In this document: in pieces, positions 1 through 7,719 of the stretch
Layout: each line of letters begins with the position of its first letter
Numbering within the stretch: the first letter of the stretch is position 1
DNA from: Lysinibacillus sp. FJAT-14745
GTDB taxonomy: Bacteria; Bacillota; Bacilli; Bacillales_A; Planococcaceae
Reading direction: 5' to 3'
DNA length: 41,701 nt
Assembly: GCF_001275675.1 (NCBI RefSeq)
Contig: NZ_LITM01000011.1
Span: 1-41,701, forward strand
Notes under the pieces: generated by a model
Databases searched by the model: none
Seen by the model: the letters and a program-made list of their open reading frames with translations, nothing else
Told to the model about the DNA's origin: nothing
Translations under genes and position numbers: made by a program

Positions 1-165
1 GAAATTTGATTAGCTCAAATTGTTTTGCTGGCATCATGTTTGATGTCCAAAATTTTGTTTCGTTCACCAACTCAAGGCTAGCTACTAAAAACTTTATTGA
101 TTACGTTTTGCTTGTTCAGTTTTCAAGGTTCATTTCGTCGCCACTTTCTCAGCAGCAACTCTTAT
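1..165 (-). promoter_or_regulatory. Leader of an rRNA operon running left out of the window
   Basis: Read on the minus strand, this is the transcribed spacer that precedes 16S rRNA in Bacillaceae. It carries the antitermination-like stretch CCTTGAAAACTGAACAAG (111-128) and ends in GAGCTAATCAAATTTC at the window edge, a sequence I associate with the bases just upstream of the 16S gene in Lysinibacillus-type genomes. The 16S gene itself lies outside. That the next gene is 16S rather than a tRNA is inferred. Confidence 0.75.
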
Positions 166-194
166 ATAATATCATGTCGAAAACCCAATGTCAA
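166..194 (-). promoter_or_regulatory. rRNA promoter P2 (proximal)
   Basis: On the minus strand a consensus -35 TTGACA (189-194) is separated by exactly 17 bases from -10 TATTAT (166-171). This is near-perfect sigma-A spacing and sits directly upstream of the rRNA leader. Confidence 0.8.
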
Positions 195-249
195 CAACTA
201 ATTTATTTGATTAAGTTGTTTTTCAGCGGTTGTCTTAACGACTTGTATA

Positions 250-278
250 ATACTACACTCTTAATTTAAAAAGGTCAA
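250..278 (-). promoter_or_regulatory. rRNA promoter P1 (distal)
   Basis: The minus strand has -35 TTGACC (273-278) and -10 TAGTAT (250-255) with a 17-base spacer, 84 bp upstream of the second promoter. Tandem sigma-A promoters are the usual arrangement for Bacillales rRNA operons. From here to 656 I see no further gene, only AT-rich sequence with a few very short reading frames. Confidence 0.7.
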
Positions 279-656
279 CACTTTTTCTAATAAAAATTTA
301 TACTTTTTCATTTCATTGAAAATCTTCCTATTAAATGAGTTAATTTCATAATTAATCCCTTTAGTGTCTAGAGTTCTAAAACAATAAAAAATGGACACCT
401 TCCAAGATTTATTTTAATGGTAGCGTTCAAACTAAATCATATTGAATGATGGGAAGTTGCCCTATCGTTTTGATCAAACTTTGTTCAATAGGTGATTAAA
501 TGAGAAAGTACATTGTTTTCCACGATTAGAAGCGAGAGACTTTTTTAGTGGCAGAAGTTAAATCTATGCATAAATTAAACAAAAAGTCCCTTTCCTTTTT
601 AAACAATTCCATTAATACTAATAGATGACCACTATGTGGAAAGGAGTTATGTATAA

Positions 657-1082
657 ATGACCTATGTCAATAAAGATCTTGCTCGTACTTTAGAACAACA
701 ACATAAACGAAGTGTAAGAGGTTTATTTTTAAAAATTCAAGGCTTAAATAATGATTGTACATTATTAAGAAAACGACTTGAACCACAGATTAACTTAGCT
801 GTTTATAAGAATGCTATTGATTATGTGAATCAATTCGTTTCCCACACTACCATACTCAACTTAAAATTCATTACAAATACACAAAATCTAGAGGTCGCTG
901 TGTTACATGTACTCTTATTAGCGCATATATTAGAAAACGAAGACCGTTCTGCTTTTGAATATGAACATCATTTACTTCAAGAGTACATTCTTGAAATATT
1001 TGCGTTAAACGATCATGCAAAAGCACTTTATACTAATCACCAGGAAAAGATGCTTCACTATACGAAATCTCAACCAACATAA
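657..1082 (+). CDS. Hypothetical protein, 141 aa, mostly helical
   Basis: I do not recognise a family. The start is supported by GGAG at 643-646, ten bases before the ATG; an upstream ATG at 649 hits a stop after three codons. The product is soluble-looking, rich in Leu, Asn, His and Glu, with no signal peptide or membrane segment. A central hydrophobic patch (about residues 75-95) suggests a helical bundle. It stands alone between the divergent rRNA promoters and a shared terminator, so neighbours give no functional clue. Confidence 0.7.
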   Translation: MTYVNKDLARTLEQQHKRSVRGLFLKIQGLNNDCTLLRKRLEPQINLAVYKNAIDYVNQFVSHTTILNLKFITNTQNLEVAVLHVLLLAHILENEDRSAFEYEHHLLQEYILEIFALNDHAKALYTNHQEKMLHYTKSQPT

Positions 1083-1125
1083 AAAGACGATCAAGTAGTA
1101 CTATGCTACAAAGATCGTCTTTTTT
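1083..1125. terminator. Bidirectional terminator
   Basis: AAGACGATC and GATCGTCTT form a 9-bp stem, with an A-run on the left and a T-run on the right. It serves the converging genes ending at 1082 (+) and 1129 (-). Confidence 0.85.
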
Positions 1126-1128
1126 CTT

Positions 1129-2817
1129 TTATTGTAATCCTTTAATAATCAGTGATCGAACTGGTAAGAACTGCTCTCCTGTATCACCGTAAGTGAGAAT
1201 GACATCATCACCTTCTTGTAAATAAATTGCAAGCGGTTCTGTTTCTGAGCTTACCAAATAGTTTTTCCCGTCATTAAGTAAAAATGATACAACTGTATAT
1301 TCACCAAGACGTTCCTTGTATACACGAAGCACCTTTCCACTGACATTTTTCTCTTCTGCATGCGAGCTTCCTTCGACTGTCGTTCCACCACGACTTAAGG
1401 CTGTTTTGTATAATTTCAGTGCCTCTTTAGGAGTTGTCGCATAAACCGAAATTTCAGGGTTTGCCGCAGAAACGATGAAATAATTTTGTAAGAAACCATT
1501 TGAGTCAAGCACCGCTGTTAACCAGCTAGCTTCACCGTAGAAGTTATATAATACCGGCATTTCGCCAGACCATTTCTTCTCTATAAATTTCTTCTCAATA
1601 ATTTGCAAGTTACCTTGTGAATCCATATAAGAAGCGTCTTGATTTCCAGTATAATAGGTTGCTTGACCTGTTCGGGCATTTGTTAAGGAATAACCAAGCA
1701 TTGAATCGACACCCTCTTTAGGGCTCGTAAAGTCTGTGAAATAATACATATCGCCCTTCTCGTCAAAAATCGGGCTAACATTTGCCTCTGTTCCCTCATC
1801 AGAAGGAAGTTTTACATCTTTCTTACCAAACTTACTGTTCCAAAATCCATGCACATAATTACCGAAATAACTATTTTGTAAGCTTACTGTCTCTGGAGAA
1901 ACCGCTCCATCAATAAATTCTGGGACATCTTCCAACTTAATAACTTCTGATTTTCCTGTTAGCGCATCTACAAGCACGATCCCTTTTACATCGAAACCAT
2001 TACGTGCTGAAATAAATTCACCATATGAACGGATGTAGTAAGGTTTACCCTCATCATCTATTTCAAGTTGTACATCTCCACAAAAAACAAGGAATGGATG
2101 TTGTAAACGTATATGACGCTCTAAATTTGAATTTAAATAAGCAGAAGGAATATACTTCATTTCCTGCTTAACAAACTTAGGATTGTCCGCTGAATCCGTT
2201 GCACTCATTATAAAGTAACCAGGAGTCGTCCCGCCATTCATCCATTTAAAGAAACCTGAAAACTCTACTGGCGCTATATAAACATATTCACCCTTCACTT
2301 TTTGAATTTGTAAGCGCCCTAGCTCATAATAACTCGTATTCGGTACTTGCCCGAACGCTTTTTTCATCTTATTACGCGCAAATTTAGGAGGAACACTAGC
2401 TGGCGTTTGTGTTTCATCGAATGGTTTTATTTCAACCTCTTCCTTCATTTCAGCTGATTTGAATTTTTCGTTTGCATTCCATAAAGGAGCTGATAATACA
2501 TACACTGCAACACCTAAACTAGCTAAAAATAAAACACCCTTTATTTTTCTTTCAATACCACTTGCAAGAAGCGCGCCGCCTAATGTTAATAGAATAATAG
2601 CAGGCCAAAAAGCAAGCCAGTTTACATCCATTTTTGTCACATATACGGTTATACCAGTAGCTAAAAATCCTAGTACAAATACACTGATAAAGAAGTATCC
2701 AATTACCTTTTTAGATCCACCATCTTCTCGTTTTTTTGTTATAATCGGTGTTAATAAAACACTCGCGATCAGTCCAATGACTGCAGAAGCTATTAATAGC
2801 TTAGTCATTTTGCTCAC
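1129..2817 (-). CDS. Large membrane-anchored protein of unknown function, 562 aa
   Basis: The N-terminus (residues 1-115) has about four hydrophobic segments: roughly 5-24, 38-58, 65-88 and 93-112. About 450 hydrophilic residues follow that are probably outside the membrane. The soluble part is rich in beta-prone Tyr/Gly/Phe stretches and contains repeated phrases about 'YF..' and 'T..G', but I find no catalytic motif I can name. It is a single-gene unit with its own terminator. Proteins of this layout are annotated as conserved hypothetical membrane proteins in Bacillaceae; I give no function. Confidence 0.75.
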   Translation of the reverse strand: MSKMTKLLIASAVIGLIASVLLTPIITKKREDGGSKKVIGYFFISVFVLGFLATGITVYVTKMDVNWLAFWPAIILLTLGGALLASGIERKIKGVLFLASLGVAVYVLSAPLWNANEKFKSAEMKEEVEIKPFDETQTPASVPPKFARNKMKKAFGQVPNTSYYELGRLQIQKVKGEYVYIAPVEFSGFFKWMNGGTTPGYFIMSATDSADNPKFVKQEMKYIPSAYLNSNLERHIRLQHPFLVFCGDVQLEIDDEGKPYYIRSYGEFISARNGFDVKGIVLVDALTGKSEVIKLEDVPEFIDGAVSPETVSLQNSYFGNYVHGFWNSKFGKKDVKLPSDEGTEANVSPIFDEKGDMYYFTDFTSPKEGVDSMLGYSLTNARTGQATYYTGNQDASYMDSQGNLQIIEKKFIEKKWSGEMPVLYNFYGEASWLTAVLDSNGFLQNYFIVSAANPEISVYATTPKEALKLYKTALSRGGTTVEGSSHAEEKNVSGKVLRVYKERLGEYTVVSFLLNDGKNYLVSSETEPLAIYLQEGDDVILTYGDTGEQFLPVRSLIIKGLQ

Positions 2818-2971
2818 CCTCTCTAACCTTACTGTCCACTTATTTACGGCTACATACTAAAAAAGTTTCATACATAGGATGAATGAGTACCCTCTTGTTC
2901 ATTTCCTTCATAAAAGAATAAAGGAAATTCTAACATAGATAAAGAATTTCAAAGAAAAGGAGATGAGAAAT

Positions 2972-3622
2972 TTGTCTAAAAAAATTTTAATAGCATTGAT
3001 TATTTTGTTTGGTTTTTATTATATTTTTTTCCTTTCCCATATTCCAGAAAGCTTGATACTTATCTTTAAAGTCATTCCAATGCTTTTAATTATTATCTTA
3101 GCCGCTACACCAAAAAATTTAGGTATTAAAAAGTATCAACTACTGATTGTCATCGGACTTGTGTTTTGTATGGTCGGTGATTATACACTACAGTGGTTTC
3201 TAATTGGGCTAACAAGCTTCTTAATCGGTCATATTTTTTATATCCTCGCCTTTTTTTCTACTAATGAACGACAAGTACCAACTTGGGCGAAGATTGTCTT
3301 ACTCGTTTACGGGGCAAGTATGGCTGTGTGGATTGCAGGTACCGTATTTTCATCAGGAGAAGTCGTGCTTGGTATCGCGGTAATTGCCTATATTTCGGTC
3401 ATATTAACGATGGGTTGGACGGCGATTCGAACAGGTTCTACATTTGCAACGATTGGCGCTCTGTTATTTATTTCATCAGATTCCTATTTATCTATTAATA
3501 AATTTGTTATGCCCTTACCATTTTCACATGAGGTTATAATGTTGACCTATTACGGTGCCCAAATACTAATTGCCTTAAGCATCCTTCAATATTCCGAAAT
3601 CCGAAGTAAAGTGTTACAATAA
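2972..3622 (+). CDS. Lysoplasmalogenase (YhhN / TMEM86 family)
   Basis: This is a multi-pass membrane protein of about 216 aa with the YhhN family pattern: a conserved K-P-like pair in an early helix (around 36-40), GD followed by hydrophobics (MVGDYTLQW), 'IGHIFYI', and late 'GALLFISSDSYLSINKF'. The family hydrolyses the vinyl-ether bond of lysoplasmalogens. Start choice: AAAGGAG (2957-2962) abuts the ATG at 2963, leaving no spacing, while the in-frame TTG at 2972 lies 9 bases away, so I favour TTG. It is followed 29 bp later by pepT, but each looks independently initiated. Enzyme activity is inferred from the family, and bacterial members are often only assigned by homology. Confidence 0.75.
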   Translation: MSKKILIALIILFGFYYIFFLSHIPESLILIFKVIPMLLIIILAATPKNLGIKKYQLLIVIGLVFCMVGDYTLQWFLIGLTSFLIGHIFYILAFFSTNERQVPTWAKIVLLVYGASMAVWIAGTVFSSGEVVLGIAVIAYISVILTMGWTAIRTGSTFATIGALLFISSDSYLSINKFVMPLPFSHEVIMLTYYGAQILIALSILQYSEIRSKVLQ

Positions 3623-3651
3623 TTTAGACATCACATTAGGAGGCCATACTT

Positions 3652-4881
3652 ATGAAAGAACAAGTAATCGAGCGTTTAATTCGTTATGCAAAAATTGATA
3701 CACAATCTGATTTCACAAGCGAAACAACTCCTTCAACACAAAAGCAATTTGACTTATTGCATGTACTAAAAGATGAACTTGCAGCAATAGGCTTAACTGA
3801 CATTACATTAGATGAAAATGGTTATTTATTTGCGACACTCGAAGCAAATACAGATAAAAAAGTGCCTACTATTGGCTTTTTAGCACATGTGGACACTACA
3901 ACAGACTTTACTGGCACAAACGTTAAGCCACAGCGCATTGACAACTATGATGGCGGAGCGATCCAGCTCAATGAAAATCTAGCGATGTCGCCAACAGATT
4001 TTCCTGAGCTTAAAAATTATGTAGGTCAAACGTTAATTACAACGGATGGTACTACATTATTAGGTGCTGACGATAAAGCTGGTATCGCAGAAATTATGAC
4101 GGCTATGGAATACTTAGTGAACACTCCTTCTATTAAACATGGTAAATTGCGTGTAGCGTTTACACCCGACGAAGAAATTGGCCGCGGTCCTCATAAATTC
4201 GATGTGGCTGCCTTTGGAGCCGACTATGCTTATACGATGGATGGCGGACCACTTGGCGAGCTACAATACGAAAGCTTTAATGCAGCCGGTGTAAAGGTTG
4301 TGACAAAAGGTACGAGTGTACACCCTGGTTCTGCGAAAAATAAAATGGTCAATGCCATCACAATGGCAATCGCCTTCCAAAATGAAATGCCTACCAATGA
4401 AGTACCAGAAAAAACGGAAGGCTATGAGGGCTTTATTCACTTAATGGGCTTTGACGGCGCGATCGAGCATACTGGGCTTTCTTACATCGTCCGTGACCAT
4501 GACCGTCAAAAATTCGAGGCGAAAAAACAATTAATGCTTGATGCTGCGGCAAAAATTAAAGCCCAATATGGCGAGGATGCTTTAAGCATTACTATGGAAG
4601 ATCAATACTATAATATGGGTGAAAAAATTGAGCCTGTTAAAGAAATCGTTGACATTGCACGCACAGCAATGGAAAAATTAGATATTACTCCAATTACATT
4701 ACCAATCCGTGGCGGTACTGATGGTTCACAGCTTTCTTACATGGGCTTACCGACACCAAATATTTTTGCAGGTGGCGAAAATATGCACGGGAAATTTGAA
4801 TATGTATCTGCTGAAACAATGGAGAAAGCTACACAAGTGATTATTGAGATTGTTCAGCTATTTGAACAGCAAGGAAAATAG
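3652..4881 (+). CDS. pepT: Peptidase T (tripeptide aminopeptidase)
   Basis: A 409-aa M20B metallopeptidase of standard length. It removes the N-terminal residue from tripeptides in the cytoplasm using two zinc ions. The zinc ligands and catalytic residues are visible: H79 and D81 in [10 protein letters not shown]141 in LGADDKAG, the E174-E175 pair in [11 protein letters not shown]197 in [10 protein letters not shown], and the late His in [11 protein letters not shown]. The ribosome site AGGAGG lies just upstream of the ATG. A strong terminator follows, so the gene is monocistronic or the end of a short unit with the lysoplasmalogenase gene. Confidence 0.97.
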   Translation: MKEQVIERLIRYAKIDTQSDFTSETTPSTQKQFDLLHVLKDELAAIGLTDITLDENGYLFATLEANTDKKVPTIGFLAHVDTTTDFTGTNVKPQRIDNYDGGAIQLNENLAMSPTDFPELKNYVGQTLITTDGTTLLGADDKAGIAEIMTAMEYLVNTPSIKHGKLRVAFTPDEEIGRGPHKFDVAAFGADYAYTMDGGPLGELQYESFNAAGVKVVTKGTSVHPGSAKNKMVNAITMAIAFQNEMPTNEVPEKTEGYEGFIHLMGFDGAIEHTGLSYIVRDHDRQKFEAKKQLMLDAAAKIKAQYGEDALSITMEDQYYNMGEKIEPVKEIVDIARTAMEKLDITPITLPIRGGTDGSQLSYMGLPTPNIFAGGENMHGKFEYVSAETMEKATQVIIEIVQLFEQQGK

Positions 4882-4917
4882 TTACGAAGAAGGGTTTGCC
4901 CCTTCTTCGTAATTTTT
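4882..4917 (+). terminator. Terminator of pepT
   Basis: A perfect 13-bp stem (4882-4894 with 4900-4912), 5-base loop and TTTTT tail. Confidence 0.92.
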
Positions 4918-4971
4918 CCAAAAATAATGACTGAATTTTCAAATTACACAAGGGGTTTTGAGGTGAATTTA

Positions 4972-5934
4972 ATGAAAGAAATTGCATTAGGCATTGTAGC
5001 CTCACTTTTTTTCGCTGTTACATTTATATTAAATCATGCAATGGAAATGCAAGGTGGTAGCTGGCTTTGGAGTGCATCTTTGCGCTATTTCTTCATGCTA
5101 CCGTTTTTACTTGCGATTGTCTTCTATCGAAAAGGCTTTTCTCAACTATCAGGTGAAATGAAAGCACAGCCTATCGCTTGGCTACTTTGGAGCTTTATCG
5201 GATTCGTATTGTTCTATGCACCACTGACATTTGCAGCAGCATTCGGTCCAGGCTGGCTCGTTTCCGGAACATGGCAATTGACAATTGTCGCTGGCGTATT
5301 ACTAGCCCCCCTATTTGTTTCAGTAGTAGCCGGGAAAACAGTACGTCAAAAAATACCGCTTATTTCATTACTCATATCATGTGTCATTTTAGTCGGCATT
5401 TTACTTATCCAAATACCACAGGCACAATCTGTTCCACTTAAAAGTTTAATGCTTGGCATTTTACCTGTTGTCATCGCTGCATTTGCCTACCCTCTTGGTA
5501 ACCGCAAAATGATGGAAATCTGTGGCGGTCGCATCGATACATATCAACGAGTTCTTGGCATGACCATCGCCTCGATGCCTGCATGGATTATTCTAGCCAT
5601 TTATGCATTGGCAACGGTCGGGCTTCCTTCAATCAACCAAGTGATGCAATCGTTACTTGTAGGTATAAGCTCTGGTGTCATCGCCACAACTTTATTTTTC
5701 ATTGCAACCGACCGTGTTCACGATCATCAAGGCAAGCTTGCAGCAGTTGAAGCAACACAATCGACTGAAATACTCTTTGTCATTATTGGTGAAGTATTGT
5801 TACTCGGTATTGCATTCCCAAATCCAATTGCTCTTGCGGGCCTAGGTGTCATTATTGTTGGCATGTTATTACATAGCTACTATACGATGATACTAGGGAA
5901 AAAAAGCGCTGTTCAAAGTAGTCCTACTCAATAA
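4972..5934 (+). CDS. EmrE-type multidrug efflux transporter family protein (about 320 aa)
   Basis: About ten transmembrane helices arranged as two related halves of a DMT-superfamily exporter. 'FFAVTFILNHAMEMQGGSWLWSASLRY' type residues sit in helix 1-2, and 'AAVEATQSTEILFVIIGE' in the second half. The family (putative multidrug resistance efflux transporter, PF13536) is assigned by homology; substrates are unknown. The longest frame begins at 4927, but GAGGTG at 4960-4965 positions the ATG at 4972 (spacing 6), so I use that start. The gene is flanked by terminators on both sides. Confidence 0.85.
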   Translation: MKEIALGIVASLFFAVTFILNHAMEMQGGSWLWSASLRYFFMLPFLLAIVFYRKGFSQLSGEMKAQPIAWLLWSFIGFVLFYAPLTFAAAFGPGWLVSGTWQLTIVAGVLLAPLFVSVVAGKTVRQKIPLISLLISCVILVGILLIQIPQAQSVPLKSLMLGILPVVIAAFAYPLGNRKMMEICGGRIDTYQRVLGMTIASMPAWIILAIYALATVGLPSINQVMQSLLVGISSGVIATTLFFIATDRVHDHQGKLAAVEATQSTEILFVIIGEVLLLGIAFPNPIALAGLGVIIVGMLLHSYYTMILGKKSAVQSSPTQ

Positions 5935-5938
5935 TATA

Positions 5939-5985
5939 AAAAAATGTACATGACTAAATTACCTTTTAGTCGTGTACATTTTTTA
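5939..5985. terminator. Bidirectional terminator
   Basis: A long stem (5943-5958 with 5964-5980, core TGTACATGACTAAA) with A-run before and T-run after. It lies between converging genes. Confidence 0.88.
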
Positions 5986-5997
5986 TACTAGAGAACA

Positions 5998-6486
5998 CTA
6001 AAATTTATAAATCATTGTTTTCGATGTCCCTACTACTTCATAATCTTTAAAGCCTAATTTTTGATACATATTAATAGCCGTGTCATTTTCGAGATCCACA
6101 CTAAGTGAAATGGTATTGTATCCTTCATCCTTTGCTTGTTGAATTATTTTATGCATCAGTAAAGTTCCCACTCCTCTTCCCCTTACTTCTTTCGAAACAG
6201 CCATTCCTATTTCAGGTGTGTTGCCATCAATATAACCATAGCTTTTATTATTGTCGTCAAACAATCTGTACCAGACTGCACCAACAGTTTGATTTTCTGC
6301 ATCAACAGCAATCAACACTTTATCTCCCTTTCTCCCCCAACCTTCATGATATTTTCTTATGTGTGGCGAGTTTAATAAAACTTCTTTTAATGGTTTATTC
6401 TCAGGGATATGAACAGATTCATATAACATTTCTAGAAAGAACTCAAACTCTTTTTCATTACCTTCGAAGTTTCTAATAGAAAACAT
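5998..6486 (-). CDS. GNAT family N-acetyltransferase, 162 aa
   Basis: A single GNAT domain. Motif A is visible as VRGRGVGTLLMHKII (about residues 109-123), which binds the acetyl-CoA pyrophosphate, and motif B-like 'LSVDLENDTAINMYQKLGF' follows at about 133-151. Substrate cannot be told. The start ATG is preceded by AAGGGGGG. It is a lone gene ending against the shared terminator at 5939-5985. Confidence 0.88.
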   Translation of the reverse strand: MFSIRNFEGNEKEFEFFLEMLYESVHIPENKPLKEVLLNSPHIRKYHEGWGRKGDKVLIAVDAENQTVGAVWYRLFDDNNKSYGYIDGNTPEIGMAVSKEVRGRGVGTLLMHKIIQQAKDEGYNTISLSVDLENDTAINMYQKLGFKDYEVVGTSKTMIYKF

Positions 6487-6570
6487 AAAATAATCCCCCC
6501 TTCTTATTAAGATATATTATATATTAAATTGTAATTTTTGACATAATCTTTAAGGTGTACGCTATATATT

Positions 6571-6634
6571 AGTGTTGATTGGAGATCAGCGATAGAGGAA
6601 TGGAAATCCCCCCACGTTATGCGGGGATGATTTC
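6571..6634 (+). repeat. Interspersed hairpin repeat, short copy
   Basis: Starts GTTGATTGGAG, ends GGAAATC followed by a hairpin ATCCCC / GGGGAT around the loop CACGTTATG. It matches the ends of the other copies at 15651, 26374, 29811 and 39800, but the stem bases differ while pairing is kept. Confidence 0.6.
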
Positions 6635-6660
6635 ATTTTTAAAGGAATACTTTGAAGATT

Positions 6661-6734
6661 TATCGGAACATAATCTCATTTTATCGGAACAATTTTAGCT
6701 TTTATCGGAATAATATCTCGATTTATCGGAACAA
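6661..6734. repeat. Four TATCGGAA units spaced exactly 21 bp
   Basis: TATCGGAA occurs at 6661, 6682, 6703 and 6724. The period is seven codons, so one frame reads as a (F/I)YRNNxS heptad repeat, but there is no ribosome binding site or real start. I regard it as a non-coding periodic repeat. Confidence 0.7.
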
Positions 6735-6748
6735 TCACAGTTTCAATC

Positions 6749-6785
6749 AAAAAAAGACGACTCAGTCACAATGGAATGAGTCGTC
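6749..6785 (-). terminator. Terminator of the Fur-controlled transcript
   Basis: A perfect 9-bp stem GACGACTCA / TGAGTCGTC (6756-6764 with 6777-6785). On the minus strand it is followed by seven T. There is no T-run on the plus side, so it works leftwards only. Confidence 0.85.
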
Positions 6786-6916
6786 GAGAGATTTTACGTT
6801 CCCAAAAAATGAGGGGGGTTTTAGGAGCGCTTTATCATGAACTAGCAAACTTCTGGAGAAAAGTAGCTAAAGTTCATCCTCTCTACACTGTATTGTAGAC
6901 GAGGAATAATCTTTAT
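6749..6916 (-). ncRNA. Candidate Fur-regulated small RNA (FsrA-like in design)
   Basis: On the minus strand a sigma-A promoter overlapped by a perfect Fur box is followed, about 130 bases on, by an intrinsic terminator. The predicted transcript is about 165 nt. Its parts are a 5' hairpin (6837-6846 with 6866-6877, loop containing UCUCC), a mostly unpaired C-rich stretch with CUCCU (6823-6827) and six C in a row (6813-6818), and the terminator. No sizeable ORF is present; only an 11-codon frame (6842-6877) starts right after AGAGAGG. In Bacillus, the Fur-repressed sRNA FsrA uses C-rich single-stranded stretches to block ribosome sites of iron-using proteins. The same design is seen here, but homology to FsrA is not claimed. 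A Fur-controlled micro-peptide is the alternative. Confidence 0.6.
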
Positions 6917-6918
6917 AC

Positions 6919-6937
6919 GATAATGATAATCATTATC
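6919..6937. promoter_or_regulatory. Perfect 19-bp Fur box
   Basis: GATAATGATAATCATTATC is the exact palindromic consensus for ferric uptake repressor binding. It fully covers the -10 (TATCAT, 6923-6928) of a minus-strand promoter whose -35 TTGACT is at 6946-6951 (17-base spacer). It is 780 bp from the FhuF-like gene and is not placed to control it directly. Confidence 0.9.
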
Positions 6938-6979
6938 AATTATAAAGTCAACATTAATCTGAAAATTTTTTTAAGTTTT

Positions 6980-7603
6980 TTATGCCCTCTTCAGCGAGCG
7001 ACGATATTGCCATTGCTTTAGCTGAAAATGTAGGAAACAACCTATACAAAAGCCTGCAATTGCTATTGATGAAGCTAGAGCAACCATTCCCGTAAAGACA
7101 TAGCCAACTACCTGCCATTTAAGCAAATAACCTAAAATCCCACCTGCTAAACATAAGCTAGCAATACTAGAAATCAATTATGCCTCGGCATAATTGCGTC
7201 CGGAATCGGCTTTGTGCTTGCACAAAGAACTCCTTTCCGATTTCCGTGACATCCGCCGGAGGCTTTAACTTCTTTCAGCGGATGTTTGGATACTAGCAGC
7301 AATGTAACTTAAACCCGCATTCATCTCGTCACCTATAGAGGTAGGTGACTTCTGCTGAAAGAAGTTAAATTTTTGCTGTTGCGCGTCCTCTGGTATATAT
7401 GTAGATGACTCCTTTTTTAGAAACAGCTTCCCTACTCGAATAATAGGATTAAAATTGCATAAAACACCAAGAATATTTGCAACTAAAGGAATTACTAAAA
7501 TCCAAAAGACTCCTGTTACTCACGTTAGCATGACACTTAAAAGAATCGTCCATTGATTGAATCGAACGAGCGGCCTTGGAATTGCATGAGGCTGTGACAC
7601 CAT
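6980..7603 (-). pseudogene. DUF4395 membrane protein, broken by a stop codon and an insertion
   Basis: The gene starts at an ATG (7601-7603) behind AAGGTAGG and reads MVSQPHAIPRPLVRF, matching the DUF4395 N-terminus. An in-frame TGA at 7520-7522 stands where the family has Trp (LT-stop-VTGVFWILVIPL). The frame resumes through 'NPIIRVGKLFLKK' and 'YIPEDAQQQKFN', is interrupted by about 190 bp of palindromic element (7178-7370), and resumes as SSIASLCLAGGILGYLLKW to a normal C-terminus 'FQLKQWQYRRSLKRA'. Two independent lesions make this a clear pseudogene. DUF4395 proteins are small integral membrane proteins of unknown function. Confidence 0.88.
7178..7370. mobile_element. Small palindromic inserted element (MITE-like)
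   Basis: It lies inside the DUF4395 pseudogene. It has a short palindrome at one end (ATTATGCCTCGGCATAAT, 7177-7194), a 16-bp perfect inverted repeat TTTAACTTCTTTCAGC (7267-7282) / GCTGAAAGAAGTTAAA (7354-7369), and an inner hairpin GTCACCT / AGGTGAC (about 7331-7352). CTAGTAT occurs at both 7163 and 7292, consistent with duplicated target bases. There is no transposase. The hairpin-rich end resembles IS200/IS605-type ends, but this is only a likeness. Confidence 0.55.
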
Positions 7604-7719
7604 AAAACCTACCTTTCAGATATGTTTAATTTATTTTACTATATAGCATTCCATTTGTGAAGCAAAAATGATTAATTTATAATTGAAGTAACAGAAGACT
7701 GAAAGAAAAGGTGATGACA

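Noticed and set aside
6..269. An 87-codon open frame on the plus strand
   Set aside because: It runs antisense through the rRNA leader and both rRNA promoters and has no ribosome site.
6661..6734. Possible mini-CRISPR
   Set aside because: Units are only about 10 bp with 11-bp intervals and no cas genes; CRISPR repeats and spacers are longer.
6652..6840. A 62-codon frame with YRNN heptads
   Set aside because: It is produced by the 21-bp TATCGGAA repeat and runs antisense through the sRNA terminator; no ribosome site.
7520..7522. In-frame TGA as selenocysteine or recoded Trp
   Set aside because: No SECIS-like hairpin or selenocysteine context, and the same gene carries a second inactivating insertion.
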